14,542 bases of DNA, taken from positions 1-14,542 of the forward strand of contig JAMPAW010000080.1 in the NCBI GenBank assembly GCA_023666975.1, written 5' to 3'. Origin of the DNA: Clostridium sp. GTDB lineage: Bacteria > Bacillota_A > Clostridia > Lachnospirales > Lachnospiraceae. The number at the start of each line of letters is the position of its first letter. The first letter of the stretch is position 1. The position numbers and the translations under genes were made by a program. This document shows positions 1 to 8,121 of the stretch, one piece after another. The notes below the pieces were generated by a model, which saw only the letters and a list, made by a program, of their open reading frames with translations, did not search any database and was not told the origin of the DNA.

Positions 1-1
1 A

Positions 2-784
2 CCATGGGGATATAATATGTTCTTTTATGTTGCGGCATCAAACGATTGCCATCCGAATTATGTATCTTATTTGATGGAAAAGAGAACGTTATCCGTCAAA
101 TCGATTAATGAAATTTTGGGTAAATTGGAAGGGGAGAAGAAACTTTTATATGACGAGGAGTATATAGAAAATTTATATCTGAAATATCAAAAAATAGATG
201 TAGATGATAAAGAAGATTTTGAAAAATTAACCAATGAGTTGTCTGGGAAAAAAGTTTTACTTTTGGGTCCTGGAACTAGTCTTTTGACACAAGTAGATAA
301 AGTCAAAGAGTACATTGATAAAGAGAAACCGGTTGTTATTTCGATTAATTTTATTCCCAATGGGGTAAAAACAGATTATGTCTTTCTGAGTAATTCAAAA
401 AGATATGTTCAGTTGGCAACTTCATTGGCGACATATCAGAAGCACATTAAGGTGATTGCGACTTCAAATGTTACAAAGACAAGTGGTTCGTTTGACTTTA
501 CATTAAAGTATAGCGATTTATTAGATTATCAGGCTGAAATAGCAGATAATTCTGTGGTAATGCTGTTACAGGTGTTGATTCGGGTGAAAGTTGCAAATGT
601 TGCACTGGCTGGCTTTGATGGATACCGTGGAAATGAAAAAAATTATATTAGGGCAAATATGGAATATGATTTTGGAGAGGAGAAGGCTCGAAAACATAAT
701 GCCTATATGACAACTGTCTTAGAAGGAATTAAAAAAGAGGTTAATCTTGAATTTATCACAGATACGTTATATAAAATATCATGA
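2..784 (+). CDS. HMGL-like aldolase, C-terminal part, fused to a Rossmann-like domain (5' end outside window)
   Basis: The reading frame is already open at base 2. Residues before the ATG at 17 (Pro-Trp-Gly-Tyr-Asn) continue smoothly into the protein, so 17 is an internal Met and the gene starts upstream of the window. The first visible 35 or so residues, with a CHPNY motif followed by a conserved helix (SYLMEK), match what I recall of the end of the aldolase domain in 4-hydroxy-2-oxovalerate aldolase-like (DRE-TIM metallolyase) proteins of polysaccharide loci. Counting from the ATG at 17, residues 77-255 form a second domain. It begins KKVLLLGPGTSL, a nucleotide-binding-like loop, and contains a GFDGY motif near its end; it resembles the DUF115/MptE-like fold. 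The family joins or cleaves a 2-keto acid and an aldehyde; the substrate here is unknown. Nine bases separate it from the dehydrogenase gene. The aldolase metal ligands lie outside the window and cannot be checked. Confidence 0.7.
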   Translation, partial: PWGYNMFFYVAASNDCHPNYVSYLMEKRTLSVKSINEILGKLEGEKKLLYDEEYIENLYLKYQKIDVDDKEDFEKLTNELSGKKVLLLGPGTSLLTQVDKVKEYIDKEKPVVISINFIPNGVKTDYVFLSNSKRYVQLATSLATYQKHIKVIATSNVTKTSGSFDFTLKYSDLLDYQAEIADNSVVMLLQVLIRVKVANVALAGFDGYRGNEKNYIRANMEYDFGEEKARKHNAYMTTVLEGIKKEVNLEFITDTLYKIS

Positions 785-793
785 GGTGAGAAG

Positions 794-1459
794 ATGAGAA
801 GGGTTTTGGTAACAGGTGGTGCACGGGGCATAGGGAATGCGATCGTTAAGAAATTTGAAAAATGCGGATATGAGGTGTTTGCTCCAATGCGTTCGGAATT
901 GGACTTGGCAGACAGTAATTCAATTGAGCAATTTGTGAAATTGCATAAAAGTGAGTGCTTTGATGCAATTGTGAATAATGCAGGTTGTAATGATATTCAT
1001 GAAATAACGGATATAACAGATGCTGAAATAGAAAATATGATGGCAGTTAACTTGATTGCCCCAATTAAATTGCTTAGGGGTTTTGTAGGGGAAATGAAAA
1101 AGAAGAGGTATGGTAAAATAGTTAACATAGGTTCTATATGGGCAGTGGTATCAAAGGGAGGAAGATGTGTATATAGTGCTACAAAGAATGGAATCCATGG
1201 TGTGACAAATACTCTGGCTGTAGAGTTAGCACCGTATAATATTTTGGTCAACACAGTTTGTCCGGGATTTACCCTTACGGAATTGACAAGAAAGAATAAT
1301 TCTCCGAAGCAGATTGAAGAAATCTGTGCAGAGATACCAATGGGAAGAATGGCAGAACCGGAAGAAATGGCTGAGATTGTTTATTTCCTTTGCAGTGAGG
1401 CAAATACTTATTTAACGGGACAAAAAATTACAGTAGATGGAGGATTTTCGGAAAAATGA
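794..1459 (+). CDS. Short-chain dehydrogenase/reductase (SDR)
   Basis: This 221-residue classical SDR probably reduces or oxidises a keto/hydroxyl group with NAD(P) in the cytoplasm. It shows the TGGARGIG cofactor loop (residues 7-14), NNAG (61-64), the catalytic Asn86, Ser114 and Tyr127-x3-Lys131, a PGFT loop (157-160), and the C-terminal TGQKITVDGG signature. The length is near the lower end for the family (about 220-260). The start follows a GAGGTGAGAAG ribosome binding site. The stop overlaps the cyclase start by four bases (ATGA at 1456), so the two are probably translationally coupled. It resembles the FabG-like branch, but its place between an aldolase and a sugar phosphate cyclase points to a role in making a surface sugar rather than fatty acids. 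The substrate cannot be read from the sequence. Confidence 0.9.
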   Translation: MRRVLVTGGARGIGNAIVKKFEKCGYEVFAPMRSELDLADSNSIEQFVKLHKSECFDAIVNNAGCNDIHEITDITDAEIENMMAVNLIAPIKLLRGFVGEMKKKRYGKIVNIGSIWAVVSKGGRCVYSATKNGIHGVTNTLAVELAPYNILVNTVCPGFTLTELTRKNNSPKQIEEICAEIPMGRMAEPEEMAEIVYFLCSEANTYLTGQKITVDGGFSEK

Positions 1460-2514
1460 TAATTAAGTCAAGTACAAAGAGTTATTCTGTTAATGTTTCA
1501 AACGATTTTAGCAGTGTGGAGAATATTACAATAGATAACAATACATTTGTTGTTATTGATAAAGTATTATACGATTTATACGTGGATAAACTATTTTTAA
1601 ATATTCCTCAAGAGCAATTATATATTTTAGAGGCTTTGGAACAAAATAAGACAATTGAGACGGCGTTGCACATATGTGAGATTATGACGAATATTCCAGC
1701 GAAAAGAAATGCGAGATTAATCTCGTTAGGTGGCGGTATTGTGCAGGATGTAACAGGATTTGTAGCAAATATTTTATACAGGGGAATTCATTGGACGTTT
1801 TATCCAACAACACTGTTGGCTGCTTGCGATAGTTGTATAGGAGGCAAAACTTCTTTGAATTATAAGCAGTATAAGAATTTGCTTGGGACATTCTATCCAC
1901 CGGATGAAATTAATATATGTACACCATTTTTTAAAACATTATCGGAAAAAGATTTTCAGAGTGGCTTGGGAGAAGTTGTTAAGTTTAATATTATGTTTGG
2001 TGAAACCGGCATAATAAAGATGGAAAATAATATTGATGATTTATTAAAAAGGGACGACGGGAAATTAGAGGAGTTTGTTTATAGTTCATTGTTATTTAAA
2101 AAGGATTTTATTGAGCAGGATGAGTTTGATAAAGGTGTAAGAATTCATCTTAATTTTGCTCATACCTTTGGACATGCATTTGAAACGATGAGCAACTATA
2201 TCATTCCGCATGGTACTGCAGTAGCTATGGGGACAATTGTTGCAAATCGTATATCTTTGGAACGCAGCTGGCTAGAGGAAGAAGTGGTGCTGAGAGTAGA
2301 AGAGTTGTTGTGGAAAATCATACATGTTAACAGCACAGATATTGATGTCGATATGGATAAAATAATCAGTGCAATCCGAAAGGATAAAAAGCAAGTAAGT
2401 GCTGATCTGACAGCAGTCTTAATGAAAGATGATATGCAGTTAAATATTGTTCATGATGTGACAGTGGAGGAAATACAGAGAGCTGTGGATTATCTGTTTA
2501 ATAAACTCTTCTGA
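1456..2514 (+). CDS. 3-dehydroquinate synthase-like sugar phosphate cyclase
   Basis: This 352-residue protein belongs to the sugar phosphate cyclase superfamily, NAD- and metal-dependent enzymes that turn a keto-sugar phosphate into a carbocycle. The NAD-binding GGGIVQD (92-98) and GFVA, and the PTTLLAACDSCIGGK segment (117-131), are clear. Putative metal ligands are Glu173, His236 (in HTFGH) and His252. Residues equivalent to the Aspergillus dehydroquinate synthase active site, as I recall it, are all present: Arg109, Asp125, Lys131, Lys140-Asn141, Lys176, Lys215, Arg229, Asn233 and His240, plus a C-terminal DKK. This looks like an active enzyme with a dehydroquinate-synthase-type pocket rather than a valiolone or deoxy-inosose synthase. 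The setting, between an SDR and a KdsC-like phosphatase in a glycan locus, suggests a specialised paralogue of AroB. A true AroB displaced here is less likely but possible. Confidence 0.88.
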   Translation: MIIKSSTKSYSVNVSNDFSSVENITIDNNTFVVIDKVLYDLYVDKLFLNIPQEQLYILEALEQNKTIETALHICEIMTNIPAKRNARLISLGGGIVQDVTGFVANILYRGIHWTFYPTTLLAACDSCIGGKTSLNYKQYKNLLGTFYPPDEINICTPFFKTLSEKDFQSGLGEVVKFNIMFGETGIIKMENNIDDLLKRDDGKLEEFVYSSLLFKKDFIEQDEFDKGVRIHLNFAHTFGHAFETMSNYIIPHGTAVAMGTIVANRISLERSWLEEEVVLRVEELLWKIIHVNSTDIDVDMDKIISAIRKDKKQVSADLTAVLMKDDMQLNIVHDVTVEEIQRAVDYLFNKLF

Positions 2515-2554
2515 TATAGAATAGATAATCAAGCTTTTAGCTATAGATAGAGGA

Positions 2555-3145
2555 ATGCCGGGGGATAAGAGATTGTATACATCGTTTTATATTGAGAATG
2601 ATTCCACTATTGAAATTCAATCAAAGGATATTTTGGCTCAAATAAAATATATTATCATTGATGTAGATGGTACCATGACAGATGGAGGCATCTTTTATGA
2701 TGACAATGGAAATGAAATGAAAAAATTTAATACAAAGGATGCTGCCGGTTTTTTCACAGCTAAGGTTTGCGGAATCCGTACAATGGTAATAACAGGAAGA
2801 AGTTCACTAGCGACAGAGCGGAGAATGAGGGAACTGCATGCAGATGTAGTTGAGCAGGGGGTTGTAAACAAGGTTGAATATATACAAGAATATATGAAGA
2901 AGCAGCAAATGAAAAGAGAAGAGTTAGCATATATTGGTGATGATTTAAATGATTACAGCGGAATGAAACTGGCAGGTTTTGTAGCTTGTCCGGCGGATGC
3001 CGCAGAAGAAATTATACAAATAGCTAATTATGTTTCAAACAAGAATGGTGGCGAGGGAGTTGTAAGAGACGTGATTTCCTATATACTTAAGAAACGTGGA
3101 CAATGGGAACAGGCAATAAAACAATGCTATAGAATAGGAATATAG
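2555..3145 (+). CDS. KdsC-like HAD phosphatase
   Basis: This HAD hydrolase is of the 3-deoxy-D-manno-octulosonate-8-phosphate phosphatase (KdsC/YrbI) type, a cytoplasmic enzyme that removes a terminal phosphate from keto-deoxy sugar acid phosphates. It shows DVDGT with nucleophile Asp36 and Asp38, TGRSS (80-84), a candidate Lys106, GDDLND (128-133) and NGGEGVVRD (164-172), which is the KdsC C-terminal signature. The recognisable domain starts only at residue 31, giving an N-terminal extension of about 30 residues. At the ATG used, the GAGGA site nearly touches the start codon, which is poor spacing. An in-frame TTG at 2573 preceded by GGGGG is an alternative start. No cytidylyltransferase, a common partner of this family, is in the window. 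The substrate is probably a product of the neighbouring aldolase, SDR or ThDP enzymes. Confidence 0.85.
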   Translation: MPGDKRLYTSFYIENDSTIEIQSKDILAQIKYIIIDVDGTMTDGGIFYDDNGNEMKKFNTKDAAGFFTAKVCGIRTMVITGRSSLATERRMRELHADVVEQGVVNKVEYIQEYMKKQQMKREELAYIGDDLNDYSGMKLAGFVACPADAAEEIIQIANYVSNKNGGEGVVRDVISYILKKRGQWEQAIKQCYRIGI

Positions 3146-3166
3146 TTAAGAGAAAAGAGGATAGTA

Positions 3167-4960
3167 ATGAAGGTTAAAGTTTCAAATTATATTGCAGATT
3201 TTTTGGTAGAACATGGTGTAGCGCATATGTTTACTGTTACAGGTGGAGGCGCAATGCATTTAAATGATGCATTTGGACATAAACAGGGATTAGAATGCAT
3301 TTATAATCACCACGAACAGGCATGTGCAATTGCTGCGGAGGGATATGCCAGATTAACAGGAAAGATTGCTGGAGTCTGTGTTACCAGTGGACCAGGAGGG
3401 ACGAATGCAATTACAGGTGTTTTAGGGGGCTGGTTAGACTCTATACCGATGTTTGTTATATCCGGTCAAGTGAAACGAGAGACAACAATATGGTCAACAG
3501 ATGTACCATTACGTCAGTTGGGCGATCAAGAGTTTAATATAATAGACTGTATTGCACCTATGACGAAATATTGTAAAATGATAACTGATCCAACAGAGAT
3601 TAAATATCATTTGGAAAAAGCATGGTATATGTGTCAGCATGGAAGAGGTGGTCCTGTATGGTTGGATATTCCGTTGGATGTACAAGCAGCTATTGTAGAG
3701 ACAGATGAATTGGTGGGATTTTGTGAGAGGGAGCTTGAAGTAATTGAAGAGCCGATATATGATGTTTCCTATACCGAACAGATTTTAAATCAGATTACAC
3801 GGTCTAAACGACCTGTTGTGTTTGCAGGAACAGGAATACGTTTGTCCGGTGCTTATAACGAGTTTTTAGAGCTGGTTGAAAAATTAGGGATACCAGTAGT
3901 TACGGCATGGAATGCACATGACGTGTTATGGGATGACAGTCCATATTTTTGTGGTCGTCCGGGAACGATAGGAACACGTGGTGGCAACTTTGTTGTAGAA
4001 AATAGTGACTTACTTTTGGTTTTGGGCTGCCGACTGAATATTAGGCAGATTAGTTATAATTATAAGGACTTTGCAAAGAAGGCATACAAGATAGTAGTTG
4101 ATATAGATGAGGCCGAACTTAGAAAACCCACTATTTCTCCGGACATGGCAATACATGCAAATGTGGCAGATGTAATGCACTCATTAAATCAGTGCGAGTA
4201 CACAAAGCAAAAGAAACATGAAGAGTGGTTAACTTGGTGTAGAAATATTAACCGAAAATACCCTATTGTATTAGATGATTATTTGAAAAATGATGAGCCA
4301 ATGAATCCTTATGCTTTTATGGATAAGATGTTTAAGTGTTTTGAGGCAGATGAAAATGTTATTTGCAGTAACGGAAGTGCTTGTGTTATTTCCTTTCAAA
4401 CGGCCTATTTACAAAAGGGACAACGATTATTTGCCAACTCAGGATGTGCGGCTATGGGATATGGGTTACCTGCAGCAATTGGTTGTGCTGTAGCAAGAAG
4501 AGGAAAGAGAGTTGTTTGTTTGGAAGGTGATGGAAGCCTGCAGATGAATATTCAGGAATTACAGACAGTTTTTTATAATAAATTAAATTTGAAATTAATT
4601 GTATTGAATAATAATGGTTATCACTCAATTCGTCAAACACAGACAAATTTATTTAATCCGCCTATGGTTGGGGTATGCGACGGGAATGGACTGAGTTTTC
4701 CTGACATGAAAAAGATTGCATATGCATATGATATTCCGTTTGTCAGGATTGAAAGATTAAGTGATGTAAACGGTAAAATACAAGAGGTGTTATCTACTGA
4801 TGGACCGGTAATCTGTGAAGCAATTTTAGACCCAGAGCAATTTTTTGCACCTAAATTATCTTCAAAGGTTTTGCCCGATGGGAAAATTGTCTCACCTCCA
4901 ATTGATGATATGTTTCCGTTTCTTGATAGAGAAGAATATGAATCAAACAAACTACAATAG
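3167..4960 (+). CDS. Thiamine-diphosphate enzyme, acetolactate synthase superfamily
   Basis: This 597-residue protein has the three-domain layout of the acetolactate synthase/benzoylformate decarboxylase superfamily. The N-terminal pyrimidine-binding domain has the proton-relay Glu50 (NHHE) and GPGGTN (75-80). A central domain spans roughly 200-340 and includes VDIDEAEL. The C-terminal diphosphate domain has GDGS (454-457) and Asn481-Asn482 closing the metal-binding motif. Such enzymes decarboxylate a 2-keto acid and may pass the resulting acyl anion to a carbonyl. Housekeeping acetolactate synthase (IlvB) is a poor fit because there is no small subunit or other ilv gene nearby. The glycan context suggests a YerE-like role, adding an acyl branch to a keto-sugar as in yersiniose, or action on a keto acid made by the aldolase/cyclase steps. 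FAD binding cannot be decided by eye. The start follows AGAGGA, 21 bases after the phosphatase gene. Confidence 0.87.
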   Translation: MKVKVSNYIADFLVEHGVAHMFTVTGGGAMHLNDAFGHKQGLECIYNHHEQACAIAAEGYARLTGKIAGVCVTSGPGGTNAITGVLGGWLDSIPMFVISGQVKRETTIWSTDVPLRQLGDQEFNIIDCIAPMTKYCKMITDPTEIKYHLEKAWYMCQHGRGGPVWLDIPLDVQAAIVETDELVGFCERELEVIEEPIYDVSYTEQILNQITRSKRPVVFAGTGIRLSGAYNEFLELVEKLGIPVVTAWNAHDVLWDDSPYFCGRPGTIGTRGGNFVVENSDLLLVLGCRLNIRQISYNYKDFAKKAYKIVVDIDEAELRKPTISPDMAIHANVADVMHSLNQCEYTKQKKHEEWLTWCRNINRKYPIVLDDYLKNDEPMNPYAFMDKMFKCFEADENVICSNGSACVISFQTAYLQKGQRLFANSGCAAMGYGLPAAIGCAVARRGKRVVCLEGDGSLQMNIQELQTVFYNKLNLKLIVLNNNGYHSIRQTQTNLFNPPMVGVCDGNGLSFPDMKKIAYAYDIPFVRIERLSDVNGKIQEVLSTDGPVICEAILDPEQFFAPKLSSKVLPDGKIVSPPIDDMFPFLDREEYESNKLQ

Positions 4961-4985
4961 TTAATTAAGATAGAAGGGAATAAAT

Positions 4986-5912
4986 ATGATTAAGAGTGCA
5001 GTAATTACCGGAGCTTCGGGAATGCTTGGACAGGCTTTAATCAGATGTCTTTGCAAACAAAATATAGAAATATTAGCAATTGTAAGACCAAATTCAATTC
5101 GTAATGAAACATTATACCATAGTGAAAGCGTAGAAGTAATAGAATGTGACTTGTCAGAACTGCTAAGCATAAAAGATAAAGTGAAACGTAATTATGATGC
5201 TTTTTTCCATTTTGGTTGGAGTGGAACTTTTGGACAATCAAGAAACAATCTGTATGGGCAGAATGATAATGTGAAATATACGTTGGATGCAGTGGAACTG
5301 GCACATGCTTTTCGTTGTCAGATTTTTTTAGGGGCAGGTTCGCAAGCAGAATATGGAAGAGTAGAAAATAAAAAATTAAATTCTGCATTGCCAGCTTTTC
5401 CCGAGACGGGGTATGGTATTGCCAAATTGTGTGCTGGTCAGATGAGCAGATTGATGTGCAAGGAATATGGCATTCGGCATATTTGGACGCGGATTCTAAG
5501 TATTTATGGTCCCGGAGATAAGGAACACACAATGGTAATGTCCGGTATATTGTCTATGCTGAAAGGGGAAAGACCCCAATATACAAAAGGAGAGCAACTG
5601 TGGGACTATCTTTATTGTGATGATGCCGCAAGAGCATTTTACCTTGCTGCGGAGAAAGGAAAGGATGGTTCTGTATATTGCATTGGCAGCGGTCAGGTAA
5701 AACCATTGAAATCATATATTGAACAAATTCGTGATGCAGTAAATCCGCAAATCGAGTTAACCTTTGGTGAAGTTCCTTACTATGAAAAACAGGTCATGTA
5801 TCTGTGTGCTGATGTTTCGGAATTAACAGATGATACAGGTTTTGTTCCGCAAATTGCATTTGAAGATGGAATAAGGAGAACGGTTGAGTGGTGCAAAGGA
5901 GAAATGAAATGA
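4986..5912 (+). CDS. NAD-dependent epimerase/dehydratase-family sugar enzyme
   Basis: This extended SDR of 308 residues acts on nucleotide sugars as an epimerase, dehydratase or 4-ketoreductase. The cofactor loop TGASGMLG is at 8-15, a GAGSQAEYG strand (116-124) supplies the Ser, and the catalytic Tyr143-x3-Lys147 follows. A YGPGD element and WDYLYCDDAA, where the substrate-binding loop normally lies, fit this family. It starts after AGAAGGGA and ends in a four-base overlap with the next glycosyltransferase. The sequence does not identify the substrate. Lying directly after the ThDP enzyme, it could reduce the ketone left after an acyl transfer, the role YerF plays in yersiniose synthesis, or it could be an ordinary 4-epimerase or reductase. 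That assignment rests on context only. Confidence 0.85.
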   Translation: MIKSAVITGASGMLGQALIRCLCKQNIEILAIVRPNSIRNETLYHSESVEVIECDLSELLSIKDKVKRNYDAFFHFGWSGTFGQSRNNLYGQNDNVKYTLDAVELAHAFRCQIFLGAGSQAEYGRVENKKLNSALPAFPETGYGIAKLCAGQMSRLMCKEYGIRHIWTRILSIYGPGDKEHTMVMSGILSMLKGERPQYTKGEQLWDYLYCDDAARAFYLAAEKGKDGSVYCIGSGQVKPLKSYIEQIRDAVNPQIELTFGEVPYYEKQVMYLCADVSELTDDTGFVPQIAFEDGIRRTVEWCKGEMK

Positions 5913-6841
5913 AAAAGGTAAGTATATTAATTCCTTGTTATAATGAGAATGAGAATGTTGTCCCGATGAGCGAGGCAATTTGTAATATTTTTGATAATGA
6001 ATGCAGTCAGTATGAGTATGAACTCATTTTTATTGATAATGATTCTACAGATGGTACAAGAGAATTGCTCAGGAAAATATGTGCTGATAATAAGAATGTA
6101 AAAGCCATCTTTAATGCTAAAAATTTTGGTCAGTTTAATTCGCCGTATTATGGTATGTTACAGACAACGGGTGATTGTACTATTACAATGTGTTGTGATT
6201 TCCAAGACCCGGTGGAATTAATACCAAAGTATTTGGCGGAGTGGGAGAACGGATATAAAATTGTAATTGGTATTAAGGCGACAAGCAAAGAAAATAAAAT
6301 TATGTATACGCTTAGAAGTTTTTATTATAAGATGATTAAAAAATTTTCAGATGTGGAGCAGATTGAGCATTTTACCGGTTCGGGTTTATATGATAGGACG
6401 TTTATAGATGTTTTACGGGAACTGGATGATTCAACCCCATTTTTACGGGGGATTGTTGCAGAGTTGGGGTTTAAAAGAAAAGAGATTCCTTATGAGCAGC
6501 CGAAGAGGAGAGCAGGGAAAACACATAATAACTGGGCTACACTCTATGATGCGGCTATGCTGAGTTTTACTTCCTATACAAAGGTAGGCCTTAGGATTGC
6601 CACATTAGCAGGATTTGTGATGTCAATACTCAGTCTTTTGGTAGCTCTGATTTATTTGGTGCTGAAACTTATATATTGGGAACGATTTGTGGCGGGAATG
6701 ACACCTATTCTTTTGGCAGTATGTATTTTAGGTTCTGCACAGATTTTTTTTACTGGTTTTTTGGGAGAATATGTTCTTAGTATCAATAAGCGGGTGATGA
6801 AACGTCCGCTGGTGATAGAAGAAGAGAGGATTAATTTTTAG
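5909..6841 (+). CDS. GtrB/ArnC-like polyprenyl-phosphate glycosyltransferase (GT2)
   Basis: This membrane-anchored family-2 transferase moves a sugar from a nucleotide donor to undecaprenyl phosphate on the cytoplasmic face. I chose the ATG at 5909 (310 residues) over the upstream GTG at 5888, because an AAAGGAG site lies six or seven bases before it and the protein then begins directly with the conserved KVSILIPCYNE strand. Donor-binding residues include FIDNDSTDGT (41-50), NFGQ (72-75) and DFQDP (97-101), followed by the basic KRRAGKT loop (199-205). Two membrane helices (about 227-256 and 263-288) with a short tail match GtrB, ArnC and YkcC-type enzymes. It overlaps the epimerase gene by four bases. 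The product would feed the GT-C enzymes in this locus and might be flipped by the GtrA protein at 11851. Which sugar it carries is unknown. Confidence 0.9.
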   Translation: MKKVSILIPCYNENENVVPMSEAICNIFDNECSQYEYELIFIDNDSTDGTRELLRKICADNKNVKAIFNAKNFGQFNSPYYGMLQTTGDCTITMCCDFQDPVELIPKYLAEWENGYKIVIGIKATSKENKIMYTLRSFYYKMIKKFSDVEQIEHFTGSGLYDRTFIDVLRELDDSTPFLRGIVAELGFKRKEIPYEQPKRRAGKTHNNWATLYDAAMLSFTSYTKVGLRIATLAGFVMSILSLLVALIYLVLKLIYWERFVAGMTPILLAVCILGSAQIFFTGFLGEYVLSINKRVMKRPLVIEEERINF

Positions 6842-6864
6842 AGAGAATAAGGAGAACTTCAAGG

Positions 6865-8121
6865 GTGAATAAAGTATCGTGGAAGAGTTTGCTGAGAAGT
6901 AAAGAGTTTTATGAGAGAGTGTTTATAATCGGAATGGTACTTTCTTTTTCGATTTGGCTGTTTGGCATTATAACAGGGGGTTTGGATGGAAAGCAGTTTG
7001 AACTGTTTTTTGCAAAATGTGGGGATTTTCTGGCAGATACAATTAATGTGGTTGGATATTCTGCTGAGAGAAATCCTTATTATAATATGATATATACAGG
7101 ACCAGCAGAGAAGGCATATCCACCATTTGTCTATGTATTCTCGTATTTATTGTCAAGAATTGTGAATATACAACAGTATTATGAAAATGGGTATTTCCTA
7201 TCGATGTATCATGAAACGCAGTTTCTGACTATTATAATGATTTTACTTGTTTTGCAAATGATTATTATTTATGAGTGGATTAGAACGAGTAAAACAGGAA
7301 GTGGATTGGTAAAAGCCGCATGTGCTTTTTGTTTCATTTTTTCGGCACCAATGCTTTTTTCTATTGAAAGGGCAAATACTATTATTATTACTGTGTTTTT
7401 TGTAGGAGTTTTTCTATTTTTGCATAACAGTCCCAATAAGTTATATAAGGAAACAGCACTATTATCTTTGGCAATAGCGGCAGCAATCAAAATGACACCG
7501 GCCTTTTTGGGCATCTTATTACTATATAATAAGCAGTGGAAAGAAGCGATAAGGACGGTTATTTATGGATTACTATTTTTCTTTGTGCCATTCTTATTCT
7601 TTGATGGCGGCCTAGCTAATATATGGAAAATGTTAGAGAATATGCAGATACATTTTAGTAGTTATACGATTACAGAAGGCTGTACACTTGTCGCCAATAT
7701 ATGTTATTATTTCAATATAAATTCTGAAACGGCCATTACATCTATAAAGGTTTTGACATATGTAATTACTGCATTTCTGCTACTTTTTGCGCTCTATTAT
7801 AAAAGTAAATGGGAGGTATTAATGGCAATAAGCATTATACTTGTTATTTTGCCTTCCCATTCTGGGGCATACTGTGTATTGTATTTGTTTCCAGCGATAA
7901 TTGCTTTTTTGAATGCAGAAAGGCATGATGTGCTTGACTTGGTGATTTTGCTTGCCTGCTTTTGTATTATGAATGATGTGCAACACAATGTTTTATCAGT
8001 CTTTCTGAACTATCATATGGGTATTTTGCTGATTATGTTTGTAATGATGATAAAAGGCGTTCAAGTGATTAAAGAAAAGCATATGCTGAAAGAAACGTAT
8101 GAAAAGGTGGAGATGAAATGA
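6865..8121 (+). CDS. GT87-like (DUF2029) polytopic membrane glycosyltransferase
   Basis: This protein of 418 residues has about ten hydrophobic segments. It resembles the DUF2029/GT87 GT-C enzymes that transfer a sugar from a polyprenyl-phosphate carrier on the outer face of the membrane. Supporting signs are the acidic residue in the first large external loop (GDFLADT, around 53-59), the NPYY...YPPFVY stretch (70-90), and the AIAAAIKMTPAF element with basic residues after the next helix, all typical of GT87. Translation most likely starts at GTG 6865, nine bases after AAGGAGA. It follows the GtrB-like gene by 23 bases and overlaps the next reductase gene by four (ATGA at 8118). Donor and acceptor are unknown. 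A polysaccharide polymerase of similar topology is a less likely alternative. Confidence 0.78.
   Translation: MNKVSWKSLLRSKEFYERVFIIGMVLSFSIWLFGIITGGLDGKQFELFFAKCGDFLADTINVVGYSAERNPYYNMIYTGPAEKAYPPFVYVFSYLLSRIVNIQQYYENGYFLSMYHETQFLTIIMILLVLQMIIIYEWIRTSKTGSGLVKAACAFCFIFSAPMLFSIERANTIIITVFFVGVFLFLHNSPNKLYKETALLSLAIAAAIKMTPAFLGILLLYNKQWKEAIRTVIYGLLFFFVPFLFFDGGLANIWKMLENMQIHFSSYTITEGCTLVANICYYFNINSETAITSIKVLTYVITAFLLLFALYYKSKWEVLMAISIILVILPSHSGAYCVLYLFPAIIAFLNAERHDVLDLVILLACFCIMNDVQHNVLSVFLNYHMGILLIMFVMMIKGVQVIKEKHMLKETYEKVEMK

Noticed and set aside
17..784. A complete 255-residue gene starting at the ATG at 17
   Set aside because: The frame is open to the window edge, upstream residues fit the aldolase domain, and there is no ribosome binding site before 17. 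It is a truncated longer gene.
2555..3145. Reading the KdsC-like gene as evidence of Kdo synthesis and a Gram-negative host
   Set aside because: No kdsA, kdsB or lipid A gene is present. KdsC-like phosphatases also occur in other keto-deoxy sugar pathways, and the base composition and ribosome binding sites look Firmicute.
4633..4950. A 105-codon open frame on the minus strand
   Set aside because: It is antisense to the C-terminal domain of the ThDP enzyme, whose coding frame is certain.
3167..4960. Housekeeping acetolactate synthase large subunit (ilvB)
   Set aside because: There is no regulatory subunit or branched-chain amino acid gene nearby, and the context is glycan synthesis.
5041..5532. 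A 163-codon open frame on the minus strand
   Set aside because: It lies wholly antisense to a clear epimerase gene and has no recognisable domain or ribosome binding site. It is a shadow frame.
5888..5908. GTG at 5888 as start of the GtrB-like transferase
   Set aside because: It would give a 25-base overlap and place the AAAGGAG site inside the gene. ATG 5909 has that site at good distance and begins at the conserved first strand.
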